Positions 20,848 through 33,700 of a stretch of 64,000 nt of DNA are shown piece by piece. The DNA is taken from assembly GCA_028641055.1 (NCBI GenBank), contig CM054057.1, forward strand, positions 404,788,814 through 404,852,813, in the 5' to 3' direction. This stretch comes from Alopecurus myosuroides (taxonomy: Eukaryota; Streptophyta; Magnoliopsida; Poales; Poaceae). The notes beneath the pieces are model-generated. The model was not told where the DNA came from, did no database searches, and saw only the letters and a program-made list of their open reading frames with translations. Both the position numbers and the translations under genes were made by a program. Each line of letters opens with the position of its first letter. Position 1 is the first letter of the stretch.

Positions 20848-23800
20848 ATGGAAAGTGGTGACGAAGAACCCACACTGCCACCTGAGATGGGGAAAGTGCT
20901 GTCTCAGATGACACAAGTTATAAAGCAGATGCAGCAGAACCAAGACCTTGGGAGTAATGGCAACACCCGGGTGTCTATTCGGGAGTTCCTTGAGCTCAAT
21001 CCGCGCATGTTTGATACCTCCTCCGAGCCATTGGATGCTGATGACTGGCTCCGTGAAATGAACCGTACTCTTATGGTAGCTCATGTGGCTGACGAGGACC
21101 GTGTTCCTTACGTGACCTACCTTCTCCGTGGACAATCCATGTCTTGGTGGGAGAACTTCCAAGAAATGAGAGGTCCTAGTGTGGCAATCACATGGGAGGA
21201 TTTCAAGCAAGCCTTCGTGCGCCATCACATTCCCGATGGGCTCATGGAGAAAATGCGTGAGGAATTCTATTCTTTCACACAAGGCAGTTTGGACGTTCTG
21301 GAATACCAAAGAGAGTTCAATCGTCTGGCTCGCTACGCCGGAGATGAAATCTCCACGGAAGCGAGAAAGATGGCAAAGTTCCGCAGGGGTCTCAACCCGG
21401 AACTCAAGTATGCTCTCACCAATGTCAAGGCCAAGAATTTTGAGGACCTCATCAACATCGCTCTAAATGAAGAGCATGGGCACAAATTGGTTGAGGAATC
21501 TCGTAAGCACTCTCGTGAACAGGCTAATCTCTCAAAAGCTATCATGCCTCCACAAAAACGAAGAGTTTGGGTTCCATATACCACTCCAACACCGCCCATC
21601 TGCTTGCCAAGCCCGGCAGGATTTCTTGCCCTCCCTCCCACCCCAGTGGTATCCTTAGGAGGTGCTCCGTCTCAGCCAGGTACAACAACTCCTCGTTCTG
21701 CTAGTACATGTTTCAAGTGCGGTCTACCAGGACACTACTCCTACAAGTGCCCGCAGAACAAGCTACCATCACTACCTATCTCTAAGGTCAATCATGTGGT
21801 GGTACACACTTCTTCGCCTAGGCCCCGCAACAGGAACAAGTCTGTCTTGAGAACTGTGAAGGTGAACCATGTCAAGGCCCAGGGAGCAGAAGAATCTCCA
21901 GAGGTTGTAATGGGCACACTTCTTGTGAACTCGTTTCGTGCTAAAGTCTTGTTCGATTCTGGTGCTTCACACTCTTTCATCTCTCAATGTTTTGCAAACA
22001 ACAGTGAAATCAACTTCGAACAGTTGTCTATCCCTCTCCTAGTGAAATCACCGGGATCTAGCTGGCAAAGCAATAAAGTTAGCCAGAACATCGAGATCAC
22101 AATTGGAAACCTTCCATTCCAGGCATCTCTGATAGCTCTACACTCTTCAGATATTGATGTCATTCTTGGGATGGATTGGCTGGTAGCCAACAAAGCAGTC
22201 ATTGATTGTCCTGCTAAGTCTGTCAAAATCACACACCCTTCTTGCCAGATAGTCTACTTCCATGCTGAAAATCCAGTTGCTCAACTCTACACTCTCAATG
22301 CAAATCCTCTACCATCTATTGAAACTATTCCGGTGGTTTGTGAATTCCCTGATGTCTTTCCAGAAAAATTGCCAGGAATGCCTCCTGACAGAGCAGTTGA
22401 GTTCGTGATCGAACTTGAACCAGGTACTGCTCCAATCTCCAAGCATCCATACAAGATAGCTCCTCCTGAACTGAAGTTGTTGAAGGAGCAAATCGATATG
22501 TACATGGAGAAAGGTTACATTCAACCTAGTTCCTCGGCTTGGGGTTGCCCAACTCTGTTCGTTGCGAAGAAGGATCAAACAAAGAGACTCGTTGTTGACT
22601 ATCGTCCTCTTAACGAGAAAACCATCAAAAACAAGTATCCAATTCCTCGTATCGATGATCTTTTTGATCAACTTGCTGGAGCCTCAATATTCTCCAAGCT
22701 GGACTTGAGAATGGGTTACCATCAAATAAAGATCAGAAAGGAAGATATTCCAAAGACAGCTTTCACCACTCGCTACGATCTATATGAATACACCGTCATG
22801 TCCTTTGGTCTCACCAATGCACCAGCGACATTCTCTAGACTCATGATTTCTGTCTTCCATGAATACCTCGACAAGTTCGTTGTGGTATATCTTGATGATA
22901 TTCTTGTCTACTCAAAATCCGAGGAAGAGCATGGAGAACATCTTCGTCTCACTCTCATGAAGCTTCGCGAGCATCGTCTATATGCCAAGTTCTCCAAATG
23001 TGAGTTATGGATTCCAGAAGTTGCTTATCTTGGTCATGTCATCTCTGCCAAGGGCATAGCCATTGATCCAGAAAAGGTTAAGGCAATTGTTGATTGGAAA
23101 CCTCCTAAGACGGTGAAGCAAGTCAGAAGTTTTCTTGGTTTGGCTAGCTATTGCCGTTGTTTCGTCCAAAACTTCTCAAAGATTGCCAAACCTCTCACTG
23201 ATCTCACAAAGAAGGACAAAAAGTTTGTCTGGTCTCCACAATGTGATGAAAGTTTCAACCTCCTCAAGACTAAACTCACTTCTACACCAGTTCTGGTTGG
23301 CCCAGATACTACCAAACCTTTCCACATATTCTGTGATGCTTCCCTCCAAGGTCTAGGAGCAGTTCTTATGCAAGAACGTCAAGTTGTGGCTTATGCTTTA
23401 CGTCAGTTGAATGCACATGAGCAAAATTATCCCACACATGACCTTGAACTTGCAGCAGTTGTCTTTGCCCTCAAGAAATGGAGGCAATACTTGTTGGGTA
23501 ATCGCACTGAAATCTTTTCCGATCATAAGAGTCTGAAATACATCTTCACTCAACCAGATCTAAACCTCAGGCAAAGGAGATGGATTGAAAAGATCAAAGA
23601 CTTCGATCTTACCATTTCTTACACTCCAGGCAAGGCTAATGTTATGGACGATGCTCTCAGTCGCAAGTCGTATTGCAATAATCTCATGATCATGGAAAGC
23701 CAACCTCCACTTCATGAAGAATTCCAGAAGCTGAACCTTGGTCTTGTTCCTCAAGGTTATCTTGCAAACTTGACAGCCAGTCCAACTCTCGAGGACAAGA

Positions 23801-25227
23801 TTCGTTCGGAATAACTTCGTGATGCTGAGATCAAGAAGATCGCAAATAACATCAGAGCAGGCAATGTGAAGTATGAGTGCTTCTCAATTGATGACAAGGG
23901 AACGGTGTTCTTCGAAGGACGCATTGCGGTTCCTCAAGTTCAAAGTCTCAAAGATGTTATTCTCAAGGAGGCTCATGAAACTCCTCTTTCCATACACCCT
24001 GGAAGTACAAAGATGTACCAGGATCTCAAGACGCTGTATTGGTGGTCTGGCATGAAACGTGAAATTGCTCAATACGTTTCTGAATGCGACGTTTGTCAAC
24101 GTGTTAAGGCAGTTCATCAGAAAACAGCCGGTCTCCTCCAACCTCTGAAAATTCTTGAGTGGAAGTGGGACATGATTGAAATGGACTTCGTCACTGGTTT
24201 TCCAAAGTCCAAGAGGGGCAACGATGCAATCTTCGTTGTTATTGATCGTCTCACTAAGGTAGCTCACTTCTTTGCTGTCAAAGAAACAATCTCAGCTAGC
24301 CAGTTAGCAGAGCTCTACACAACAAGGATTGTTCCTCTTCATGGTGTTCCTTTGGAAATAAGCTCAGACCGTGGAAGCATATTCACTTCCCATTTCTGGA
24401 AGAGTTTTCCAGAAGCATTGGGCACCAAACTTCTGTTCAGCACAGCTTATCACCCTCAGTCTCAGGGGCAAGTCGAAAGAGTCAATCAGATTCTCGAGGA
24501 TATGCTCAGAGCATGTGGTCTCTCCTTTGGAATGAAATGGGAGGATTGCCTTCCATATGCTGAATTCTCCTACAACAACAGCTTCCAGGCGAGCCTAGGC
24601 ATGGCACCATTTGAAGCACTCTATGGCCGCAGATGCAGGAGCCCAATCAATTTGTCTGGAGCTGGTGAACGTTCACTCTTAGGCCCTGACATTGTTAAGG
24701 AAGCCGAGGGGAAAGTTCGCATCATTCGTGACAATCTCAAGATTGCTCAGTCTCGTCAGAAAAGCTACTATGACAGCAAGCACAGGGATATGATCTATGC
24801 ACCTGGTGACAAAGCTTATCTCCGTGTAACTCCCCTCAGAGGCACTCATCGTTTTGGTGTGAAAGGAAAGCTAGCACCGAGATACATTGGTCCTTTCAAC
24901 ATTCTCTCAAGGCGTGCGGAAAATGCTTATCGTCTTGAACTTCCAGAAAAACTATCCAAGGTGCACGATGTGTTTCACGTGTCACAGCTCAAGAGGTGTT
25001 TCAAAGATCCAGATCATGCAGTTCATCATGATTCCATTGAACTGCAAGATGATCTATCTTATGAGGAGCACCCTGTTCGTATTCTCGATGAGACCGAGCG
25101 TAAGACTCGCAACAAGAGCACCAAGTTCTTGAAAGTGCAGTGGTCGCATCATTCCGATAAAGAGGCAATGTGGGAGACCGAAGAGGATCTTCGCAAGAAG
25201 TATCCGGACCTTTTCCTTTCTCAGTAG
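20848..25227 (+). pseudogene. Element B Gag-Pol polyprotein with a single in-frame stop
   Basis: One frame of 1,460 codons is interrupted only by TAA at 23812-23814 (codon 989). Gag (about 1-280) has the retrotransposon-gag core ([23 protein letters not shown]). A zinc knuckle [14 protein letters not shown] lies at 288-301. The protease active site is [10 protein letters not shown] (Asp370). RT carries [11 protein letters not shown] and YLDDILVYS (681-689), and RNase H carries [10 protein letters not shown] (Asp830) and [11 protein letters not shown]. After the stop, integrase has an H-H-CDVC zinc region (CDVC about 24085-24096) and catalytic residues Asp 24184, Asp 24367 and Glu 24475. The C-terminus is chromodomain-like (25061-25218, KVQWSHHSDKEAMWETEEDL). 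All catalytic residues are present. The stop separates RNase H from integrase and most likely comes from one point mutation. Confidence 0.95.
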
Positions 25228-25250
25228 GAATCTCGGGGCGCGATTCCTTC

Positions 25251-25263
25251 ATGGGGGGCGTTT
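25251..25263 (+). other. Polypurine tract of element B
   Basis: ATGGGGGGCGTTT lies directly before the 3' LTR's TG at 25264, the expected place for the plus-strand primer. Confidence 0.75.
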
Positions 25264-26546
25264 TGTAACATCCCAAGTATGAAAATCTCCCCCTAGATGT
25301 TTGTTTCTTGTTTCATTATTGTTTTGCATCATGTCATCATAGTCATTGGCTTCTGTTGCATTTGTTTTACATTTGATTTCAATTGTTTCCATCTGATTTC
25401 TATTTGAATTCCAAAACAAAAATTCAATTGTGGTTCATACTTGTTATGTTACCTGTTTCAAATAAAAACTACAAAGCAAACAAATAATTGTTCCACCAAA
25501 AAGTGGAATCCAAAAACTTTAAATTTTTGGCTTAGGTTCATTTATTCTTTTGATACCAAAAAATTGCTTAAAATCATTTAATTTCCAAACATCAACTAAA
25601 TTAAAATAATTGGAAAACAAAAGTTTATTTTTAAGGTGTTGTTACAAAAATAAATCATTAAAAATTTATTCCAAAATATTTGCTAACCCTAGAACCATTG
25701 GTTTTTCTCTCTTTCCCAAATCTGCAAAAAAAAAATTAATTAACAGAAAAGAATAAAGAAAATAGAAGGAGAGGGGGAATAGAGGGCAGCCAGCCCACTT
25801 TGGGGCCAGCCCAACTTACCTGGCCCGTACCCCCCACTGCGTTGTCTCCCACCTCTCGTACGGAGAGGCATCCATGGTGCCCACGTTAGCAGTTCAGGGA
25901 GCAGACGGTCGATTCGAGCTCCCCCTCCCCCTTTTTAGCCTGCCTTCGAGCTCCTCGTCGCCCTAATCCCTCCTCCTCCTTTTTCCCCTCGAGCGCCGCC
26001 ACTCTCCCTTCTTCTCTCCCTCCGGCCTCCCTTCTCTGAACCCACCGGGGTCCTCCACCACCGTCGCCTTCCTACGACCATCGCCGGCGCCACGGTGCCC
26101 GCCCGGCCGAGCTTGGGCCGGGAACGGAACCGTCCCGGCTCCCTCGTCCTCGCCATCCCCTCCGTCTCCCCCGAGGCCCCCCGGAACCACCGCCGCCAAC
26201 CTCGTCGCCGCCGGCCGCACCCCACCGTGCACAGACCCCTCCTCCTCGAACCTCGCTGTAAGCCGCTCCTCTTCCCCTGTCTTCCCTCTCCTCCGATTCC
26301 CCACCGCACGGCAGCCCGCAGCAGCCGCACACCGGCCACCGCTCGAGCGCCGCACGCACACCCAGCAGCGTCGAGCACCAGCGGCCATGGCGCTGCCGCT
26401 CGCTGTCCGCTACCAAGCTGCAGAGAAATTCCAGTCCCGTAACCTGAACCTGCTACAGAGAAAAGTTCAGTTAAAAACTTACCTGACGAAAAATACACCT
26501 TATAACCAAACCTGCTCGTTACCCTTCACAAAACGTTTCAGAGCCG

Positions 26547-26596
26547 CAGCGGCCAGCGCCTTGTGCGCGCAACCAAGGGGTCGCGGGTTCGACTCC
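26547..26596 (+). promoter_or_regulatory. tRNA-like Pol III B-box in the 3' LTR of B
   Basis: GGTTCGACTCC at 26586-26596 is unchanged from the 5' LTR. The A-box-like part reads CAGCGGCCAGCGCC here. Confidence 0.5.
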
Positions 26597-27745
26597 CCCC
26601 CCCCCCGCGCATTAGCCACACCTTTTTCTGTTTTATTTCCAGATCCAACACAGCCCCCTATTTTCGCACAGGTCCTTGTATATTTCTGTTAGGTCCCCGC
26701 AGTTTTTTTTTAAAAGTCCCTAGCTGTGGAATTAAATAGCAGATTAACAACCAAACTTAAAAAATGCCTAACTAATTAATTACAACTCCAAATTTAATAT
26801 TTAAAATATGTTTTCCATACCAAATTTAATACTCTACCTATTTAAGGCAATTGTTTTCTGTTTTGAGCATTGCAAATGTTTTCAAATTTTAAATTCAAAC
26901 TATTCCTTTCACATTTGCTAAATTCCATAACAAATTCAATATTAATCCAAATAACACAAATAAAATATGTTTTCCATGTCAAATTAAACCACCTAACCAA
27001 ATATAAATTTTGTTTCATGATTTGAATAATTAAAATTGCTTAAATAATTTAAACCTTGTTTAATTCATTTAAAATTGCTAAATTCATAACTTGCTCAAAT
27101 TAAATTATTTTAGAACATATAAAATATGTTTTCAAACCAGAAAAACATAAACTTTTCAAATAGGAAATTGGTTTAATGTTTTGAACAAATAAAATTCAAA
27201 TATTATTCATACTTGTTTTAAATTCATTTAAATCTTGTCTAAACTTGTTTAATTCACAATTAAATCATTGTAATTCCTTTTTCAATAATTGAAACATGTA
27301 ATCCAACTAAAATTTTGTATTCTTTTCAAATATGAATTTTGTTAATTATTGTGCACAATTTAAATTGGTGAAAACAACAACTATTGGTGTAATCCCTTTA
27401 AGGAACCAAAATTCCCTAATTTAATAAATAGATTTCTAAATTGGTAAACCTTAACTCCATTTGATTCTATTGTTGTTATTTTTCTGTTTTCATCATCCAT
27501 GCATCATGCTAATCCACTTTCACCTGTTGATTAGTTGTAAAACAATTATTCCAACCTTAATTCATGGGCTTTCCATATGCAATCTGAATTGCATATGGGT
27601 CCATTTAATTATGTTATGTTACCATGCCAACTAGTTTATTTTTGATGCATCAATTAAATTGTCATGCATCATCCCATGTTTGTGCACTTGCCATGTTATT
27701 GATTGTTTGTCTCCTTGCGTTGTTTGTTTGCTTCTTCTCGAATAG

Positions 27746-29109
27746 ACGACGACGTTGAGACCGACGATCTTACGACACCCCTTTTGAGGATTTTAGCTCA
27801 GTACCAGGCTACTGAGTTTGCAGGCAAGTATTCACTCACATGAACCATCGTGTCCCTTTCAACATTGGATACCGATACTTTCCGTTGTCTATTTCTGCTG
27901 ACCATATGTATCGTTGCTTCTGTTACGATCCCATCACATGATACCCTGAAACCATGATATTGCCTCACCTCCAGTCCTATAACCCCGTTGTTTGAGCCCG
28001 TGTCTTACTAGCATGCTTAGGGTTGTTTTGCTCGAGTCTGCTGTCAGTTACTTTCTGTTATCATAATTCTATTATGTTCTGGGGCTCGATGTTTAAACAA
28101 TCAACCTATTAATTTTGTGGGTAATAATAATTTGATGATAAGGCACCGGCAGGAGGCCCGGCGTGGTTTTGAGGCCTGCTAGTGTCGACCCTAATTAGGA
28201 AAAGGGTCTTGTCTACTAATCCATGATGAGCGTGCTCACCGCATCCGGGTGGTGGTATGGAACCCCCCCTCGGCTTTGATATGATCCGCAGTTTGTCCGA
28301 AGAGCCACACTTAGTTCGGGTGTTCCATTTGGCTCATACGCATAAATGGGTCGCTCCCATGGTTACTGATGATGATGACGCACACATATAGGGCGAGGCC
28401 TGTATTGCCGGGGTGTTGCGTCCTGCGGGAGTTTCGCACACTTGCGCTGAGTATTCGGCTGCGTGGCTGGGACCTTATAGCTCCGTGGCTCCTAGGACAG
28501 GCTGTAGAGATGGTTTGAGTCGTGTCAAGCCTACCTGAGTTTTAGTTGGTGGCTTGAGTGTGTACGGGTACTGGAGCACACCCTGCAGGGATGAATCTTC
28601 TCGAGAAGCCGTGTTGTCCGCGGTTATGTGACGACGTGGTGAAAGTACTGGCTAACAAGTACTCAGACAACTTACACCTAACTATAATAACTTGACTAGT
28701 AATAGGTTTATTGACACAACAACCTGAACCATCATTAATCCAACTGTGTGAGTTATCCTCGGATTGCTTCTTTGGATAAGGGGCGAGATCCAGGATCGGT
28801 TTGTTTGGAGTTAGTTATAGTTGGTTACGATACGCTATCTTATCTCCTTTCTGTTAGCCGGAAGTCATAGTATGTTTCTGTAGTTGGTTAATGCAGCCCG
28901 CTGCCGCATCTTTTATATCACCCTTCCTTCCGTTGAACCCAAAGCATCTGTGCTTGGTGTTGACGGGTTACCCTTTGGTGAACTGTGAGTCTTGCTTGCC
29001 AGTACGTTTATGTACTGACCCCTTTGGGGCTGTGGTTACCGCAGACTACGATTCCGAGGATCCCCATGGTGGCTACTACGTGGAGTTTGACGAGGCTGCT
29101 GACGAGTAG
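27746..29109 (+). CDS. Possible spliced acidic small protein inside the 3' LTR of B (two exons)
   Basis: Exon-like segments 27746-27823 and 29045-29109 match those in the 5' LTR with both splice signals conserved (GAATAG acceptor, CAG|GCAAGT donor, CCGCAG acceptor). Between the two LTRs the first segment differs by synonymous changes only (GAT/GAC, CTG/TTG) and the second by one Pro-to-His change. The unspliced 72-codon ORF is 28891-29109. With so little overall LTR divergence, this conservation is weak evidence alone. Confidence 0.28.
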
Positions 29110-29585
29110 ATAGTGGACCCGGGCAGGATCCGAGACTTCGTGGATGGGCTCCGTCTTTTCGTTTCCGGCTTCTTAAGCCTATTTGGATTTTGTCTGTACT
29201 CAGACCTGTTGAATGCTTCCGCTGTGATGTAATGATGATATGTTGGGACATGTGTCCTCTGGATGATTGTATTTGCTATCTCTGCTCTAGTGAGAGCCAT
29301 TTGCAACTTATTTCCATCTTTTGTGTCCTAGAGATATGTTGTGCTATCATTCTGTTAAACGCCGTTGACGTACCATGTGTGTATGGTATGAAGTACGTCA
29401 GTGGTAGTATCCTGATTTCTATGGGATAGTTTACGTCGACGCTGAACAGATAGGGGTTGGTTGTCACACATACGTGTGTTGGCCTACTCGTAAGAGGACG
29501 CGGGTGCCGGTAAGCCCCGTAATCCAATCTACTACTGTTCAACGGGACGACGAGTATCCTTTAGAAGTCCGGGTGCGACAATGCT

Positions 29586-30037
29586 TCACACTCCTGTCGA
29601 ATTGCCATGGCCTTCCCAATAACAAGTGGCAAACACAGTCATAGCAACCACATCAAACTCAATGGTAACCTTGTATGGACTAATCTGAAATTCCACACAC
29701 TCCATATAGCTCACTTTCATCTCCCAAGTGCTACTCAACCACTGAATATAATAAGGATTGGGGTGTGGTAAATATTTCGATTCAGCTTTGCACATAGATC
29801 TTTGCTAGCTAAATTTCTGCAACTCCCTTCATCATTAGTAACATTGCAAGCCATATTAGGTCCAATAACAACTTTAGTTTGAAACAAATTGCACCGTTGA
29901 GTTTTAGGACTCGAAATCACACTGTAAGATTTCCGTGTGCAAACAATAGATGGCATAGTAGTAGCATAAGAATCCAATGGAGTATCACTAATATAACCAT
30001 CATCATCATCATCATCATTAGGATCAACATCATCTTC
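29586..30037 (-). pseudogene. Element A: protease region between insertions B and C
   Basis: Minus-strand continuation of element A. From 30037 downward the protein has a poly-Asp tract (DPNDDDDDDGY, encoded by a GAT-type microsatellite at about 30000-30018). It continues with FQTKVVIGPNMACNVTNDEGS and then CRNLASKDLCAKLN, the gypsy protease region, in which the usual DGGS active site appears as DEGS. A frameshift near 29795 leads to YLPHPNPYYIQWLS and EFDVVAMTVFATCYWEG. Element B's right target duplication (29581-29585) abuts its lower end and element C's left LTR abuts its upper end. It is non-functional. Confidence 0.85.
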
Positions 30038-30318
30038 TGTAAGGACCCCCAAACCACTGTTAAAGGACCTCCAATATGCACACATTCACGATCCCAAATC
30101 ACACCAGTCGTGAACTACATATCAAGTTGGCATTCAGATACATCATCCATTACATGTTTACAGAAAGAATTTACAAAAGGGACATGGTCACATGACCATG
30201 TCTAACACAACTGACACGCAGGGCAAGCACACAACACACACAACGGAAGACAAAACACACACAACGTAGTAGAGCCCAAGTCATGCTTAACCTACATGCT
30301 GCTGACCGAGAGACGATC

Positions 30319-30386
30319 CTAGTTCACAAGTCCATCAGTGTAGTACTCCTCCTCGTAGATCTCCTCCCGAGGCTCCTCCTCAAAGT
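30319..30386 (-). CDS. Acidic exon-like segment in the 3' LTR of C
   Basis: On the minus strand, after TATTTACTTGCCAG (a good acceptor), the 68 nt read FEEEPREEIYEEEYYTDGLV, one more residue (Asn), then TAG (30319-30321). The position near the LTR's 3' end, the phase (junction within an Asp codon), the length and the acidic/tyrosine character all parallel the second acidic exon of element B's LTRs. No upstream exon could be fixed. The copy in the other LTR (39449-39516) is also open. Confidence 0.28.
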
Positions 30387-30657
30387 CTGGCAAGTAAATA
30401 CCAGGGACGAAACCAATATGAGTATGTTTGAATGTACTCAGCAAGACACCCATCAAGTAGCTTACCAAATGCAAGTATGCTTATATGGTGGAATAGGTAG
30501 GTTATACATAGGGCTCACTATCCATGATATATGAAGGATACATCATAGTTGATTTTAAAATCTATGTATCTTTGTTGAAGAAGATACTTCAATAGAAAAT
30601 AATATAGTTTTCTTTCTCTTGTAGATATCACATGTACAAGAGGTTTTTTTGTAAATC

Positions 30658-30767
30658 TTTGTTAAAAAGATAGTTTTCTCTTTGCAAAACTTCTTGGAAT
30701 CAACTTCCAGTTTTTGTTAAAAAAGGGTTTTCCCTTTGCAAAACTTCTTGTAAAACAACTTCTGGCT
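30658..30767 (-). repeat. 55-bp tandem duplication in the LTR of C
   Basis: Two units (30658-30712 and 30713-30767) share TTTGTTAAAAA and CTTTGCAAAACTTCTTG. The same pair occurs in the other LTR around 39788-39897. Confidence 0.7.
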
Positions 30768-33700
30768 TTCCTCCATACGTACCTTGTTGGTACAAAGTTC
30801 CTTCTTTCAATACTTCACACGTTCCAATTCCTTTTCAAAACTCCTTTTTAAAAACATTGACACAATGCTAGCTACATGGCCATTCAACTGTCCATATCCG
30901 AGGACGCGGCTATTCAGAATAGTCTGCAGAGGTGTACACAATACAGAAGATCCAGAATATCCGCCGTGAACAACCACAGACTGTATAAACAATATGTAAA
31001 CATCAGATAACTGATCCTAACCATCTACTATGATCAAGCTAGTAAATTTCTATTTCTTCAGTTGGGTTTGTGCTCCCTGACATCAGGTCTCACCTTGCCA
31101 TGACAGGAAACCCAACTGCTGCGTCCGGAGAGAAAATTAATCCCACACTTTATATTCCACACGTTTCATAACTTGACAACATTTCGGTTCGAGGGAGTCC
31201 GTCCCCTTATATCAAATTGAGATAGAGCACCCACTAACAAAAACAAGTTTCAAATTAAGACCCGTGCCCATGTTGGGGTAGAGTGGCAGTACGATAAAGG
31301 TTGTCCAGCGAAGACTAGGTTATGTGTCAGTTTTGTAAAACACCTTTTTCCCAAAAATGACCACTTCAACAATCCTCCGGTGGATAAAGCTTCGCCCTTC
31401 CACCGGGTTTTCCATAAAGCCTTTGTTTTGCAAAAAACATATTTTTAAGGTGTCCCCTGGGGGACTTATACTTCTGGTGGTAATTAATACCTTATGGTGG
31501 CTATGGGCTTGGTAACACCAAGTATCAACTACTGGCATAATACTATATAATATTAATAGTAGTAGTTACTCAAAAAATATTTTTTGTAATCAAAGTTTTT
31601 GTAAAACTTTCAGCATGATAGATAATGATAAGGGTAGTAACAGCAAGCATCAGATGGCTTGCCTTAAAACTCTTTGTGTCCCTGGCCTAGAAGTAGCTTG
31701 AACTTGACACACAGCTCTAAAACTCCTTCTTCTTTGTTTTCTAACGCCGTAAAAGAAATAAAGACACATACTCAGAACCAAAAGGGCAATCAATAAAAAA
31801 ACAACAACCCATACAACAAGCAAACTTATACTAGCGCAAACACGCAAAACGTTATCGAGAAAACTATCTCACAAACACTCATGGTATAAACTATGGCCTG
31901 AAAAACATATGGTTGAGAGACCATATTCCACATCTTAAATATCGTAGATGGAGTGGGTGTACCATTATAATACCAAGACTTTTTAAGAAGCTAAAAGAAT
32001 ATCTTGAGGTCACAAAGGTGAGGCAACTAAGGTAATACCAATCAAACAAAGCAATACTCATGGCAGTGGGTATTAACAACAACACAAGCAATCATCACCA
32101 AACAAGTTACTACCAACCTATAGAATAAATAATAAGGTACTACTAAACACAACCATAACATAAGTACAATAATCATGCTAAGGTAAACACTCATACAATA
32201 CCAAACAACAAGCAGACAAACCACACATGAATAAGCTAGTCACTGACTATGCTTATGTCTACACAAAAGCTAAGGAATCACTCAATCATGAAAGTAACCA
32301 AACAAACCAGTGGCTCAATCAAATGTAACAAGTCATAAGACACACTCTAAAACATAATAATCACAAGACATAATAAAGCTAGATAATAGAACAAGCATAG
32401 GGGTTCACTATTAGCATACTACTATGAAAGATTGCTACACAAGCATGCTATAAGAAATAATTGTATTCTACAACCAATCACAACTAGAAACTAAAATATC
32501 TATGCCGCAATAACAGAATTGAAAGCATTCTAAACAGGCTAGGATAGTCATACACTCCTAAAATATAAAGGCAAACATACTAGAGCAACTCATAACATCT
32601 AGTGGTGACACTAATCCAATACTAGAGAAGCAACCAACACTACAAGGGTGCATTTTCCTACACAAGCAATACATGATTATAATTACCTAATAATAGCACA
32701 TACACCTTACACATGCTAGTAAGAGATCATACTAAAATAATTCTATTAAACAACTACTTAGCAAGAATCAATCAAGCCTAATAAATCATGCTTTTCTAAT
32801 CAATCAAATAACAAGCAATCAAAGTACAAGCTATACAACCAGTAGCTATGTACTCAATACATGCTCAAACAAACACTATCTAAAATCAAAACACTCAAGG
32901 AAATTCTATCCACACATAGTTTACCAATACTAGGAAAATAATTCTATTTGCAAAACAAGATCCAAAATAATCCAAACAACAAGCAAGCACTTCTTAACGT
33001 GATATTCCCAAGGGAACATTATGTCAACAAATGCACCACAACTAAACATACTAAGAGTCGCAAAGTATTACTAAACACTTCAAACAATTTAGTAAATCAA
33101 ACATCTATTTTCCTTGGTGGAAAATACTAAACACACATATAACATTATGTGCCACTAACAAACATTTTATGGTAGGGGATTTGTATCCCTAACAAAAATG
33201 CAATGGGGCTAGTGGGTTATGGGCCCACTAATTTACCAAGTCATTTAAGAGGTACAAAGCCTCTGGTCCTATTTGACAAAATATAATCAACCAAACAATT
33301 AACACAGACTACTCATACTAGTGAAAACAATAAAATGAAAACAAACACACAAATGCTACACATGATTTTCTATGAAATAAAGTGCAAGATAACAGGGGTG
33401 ATAACTTCACAATAAAAGTACCAAAATGTTACTGGACTCAACACATCAACATCAAAACATAGGTAAAACAATCATACAAAGATTTGCTCACACAATCTAT
33501 TCAAAATAAATACTAGAAAACAATCCTCGATTATTTCTATTCCTAGTAGTTTTCTGAACATGCACACACTTCCTAATGTATTTCTTCTTCAAGAAAACAA
33601 CCTAATAACAGGTAGCAACACATCTACACATGCCAGGAAACAAGTTTCACACAAGCAAACACTTATTTACAATCAAACACACAAGATAAAAAATAAACAG

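Larger units (their letters stand above)
15928..29580 (+). mobile_element. Element B: complete chromodomain gypsy retrotransposon (Tekay/Del-like), nested in A
   Basis: Starts TGTAACATCCC, ends GTGCGACA, and is flanked by the 5-bp duplication ATGCT (15923-15927 and 29581-29585). The two LTRs (15928-20241 and 25264-29580) are nearly identical; by eye the first 100 bases differ at two positions. A tRNA-Met primer site (20244), a polypurine tract (25251-25263) and a gag-pol reading frame with one stop lie between. It interrupts element A's protease-RT linker, and A's frame would be continuous without B and one copy of the duplication, which proves the order of events. The near-identical LTRs make it the youngest intact insertion here. 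At 13.65 kb, LTRs are about 63% of its length. Confidence 0.97.
25264..29580 (+). repeat. 3' LTR of element B (4,317 bp)
   Basis: Near-identical copy of 15928-20241 with scattered substitutions and small homopolymer-length changes (for example in the C run after the B-box). It is followed by the target duplication ATGCT. Confidence 0.96.

Noticed and set aside
31650..31847. Upstream partner exon for the acidic segment of element C (ENKEEGVLELCVKFKLLL..., minus strand)
   Set aside because: In the phase needed for splicing, both LTR copies have an in-frame TAA just before the donor-like GGCAAGC.
32948..33130. Short ORFs in the A/C-rich parts of element C's LTRs
   Set aside because: Composition-driven, 60-70 codons, no motif, and not kept in frame between the two LTRs.
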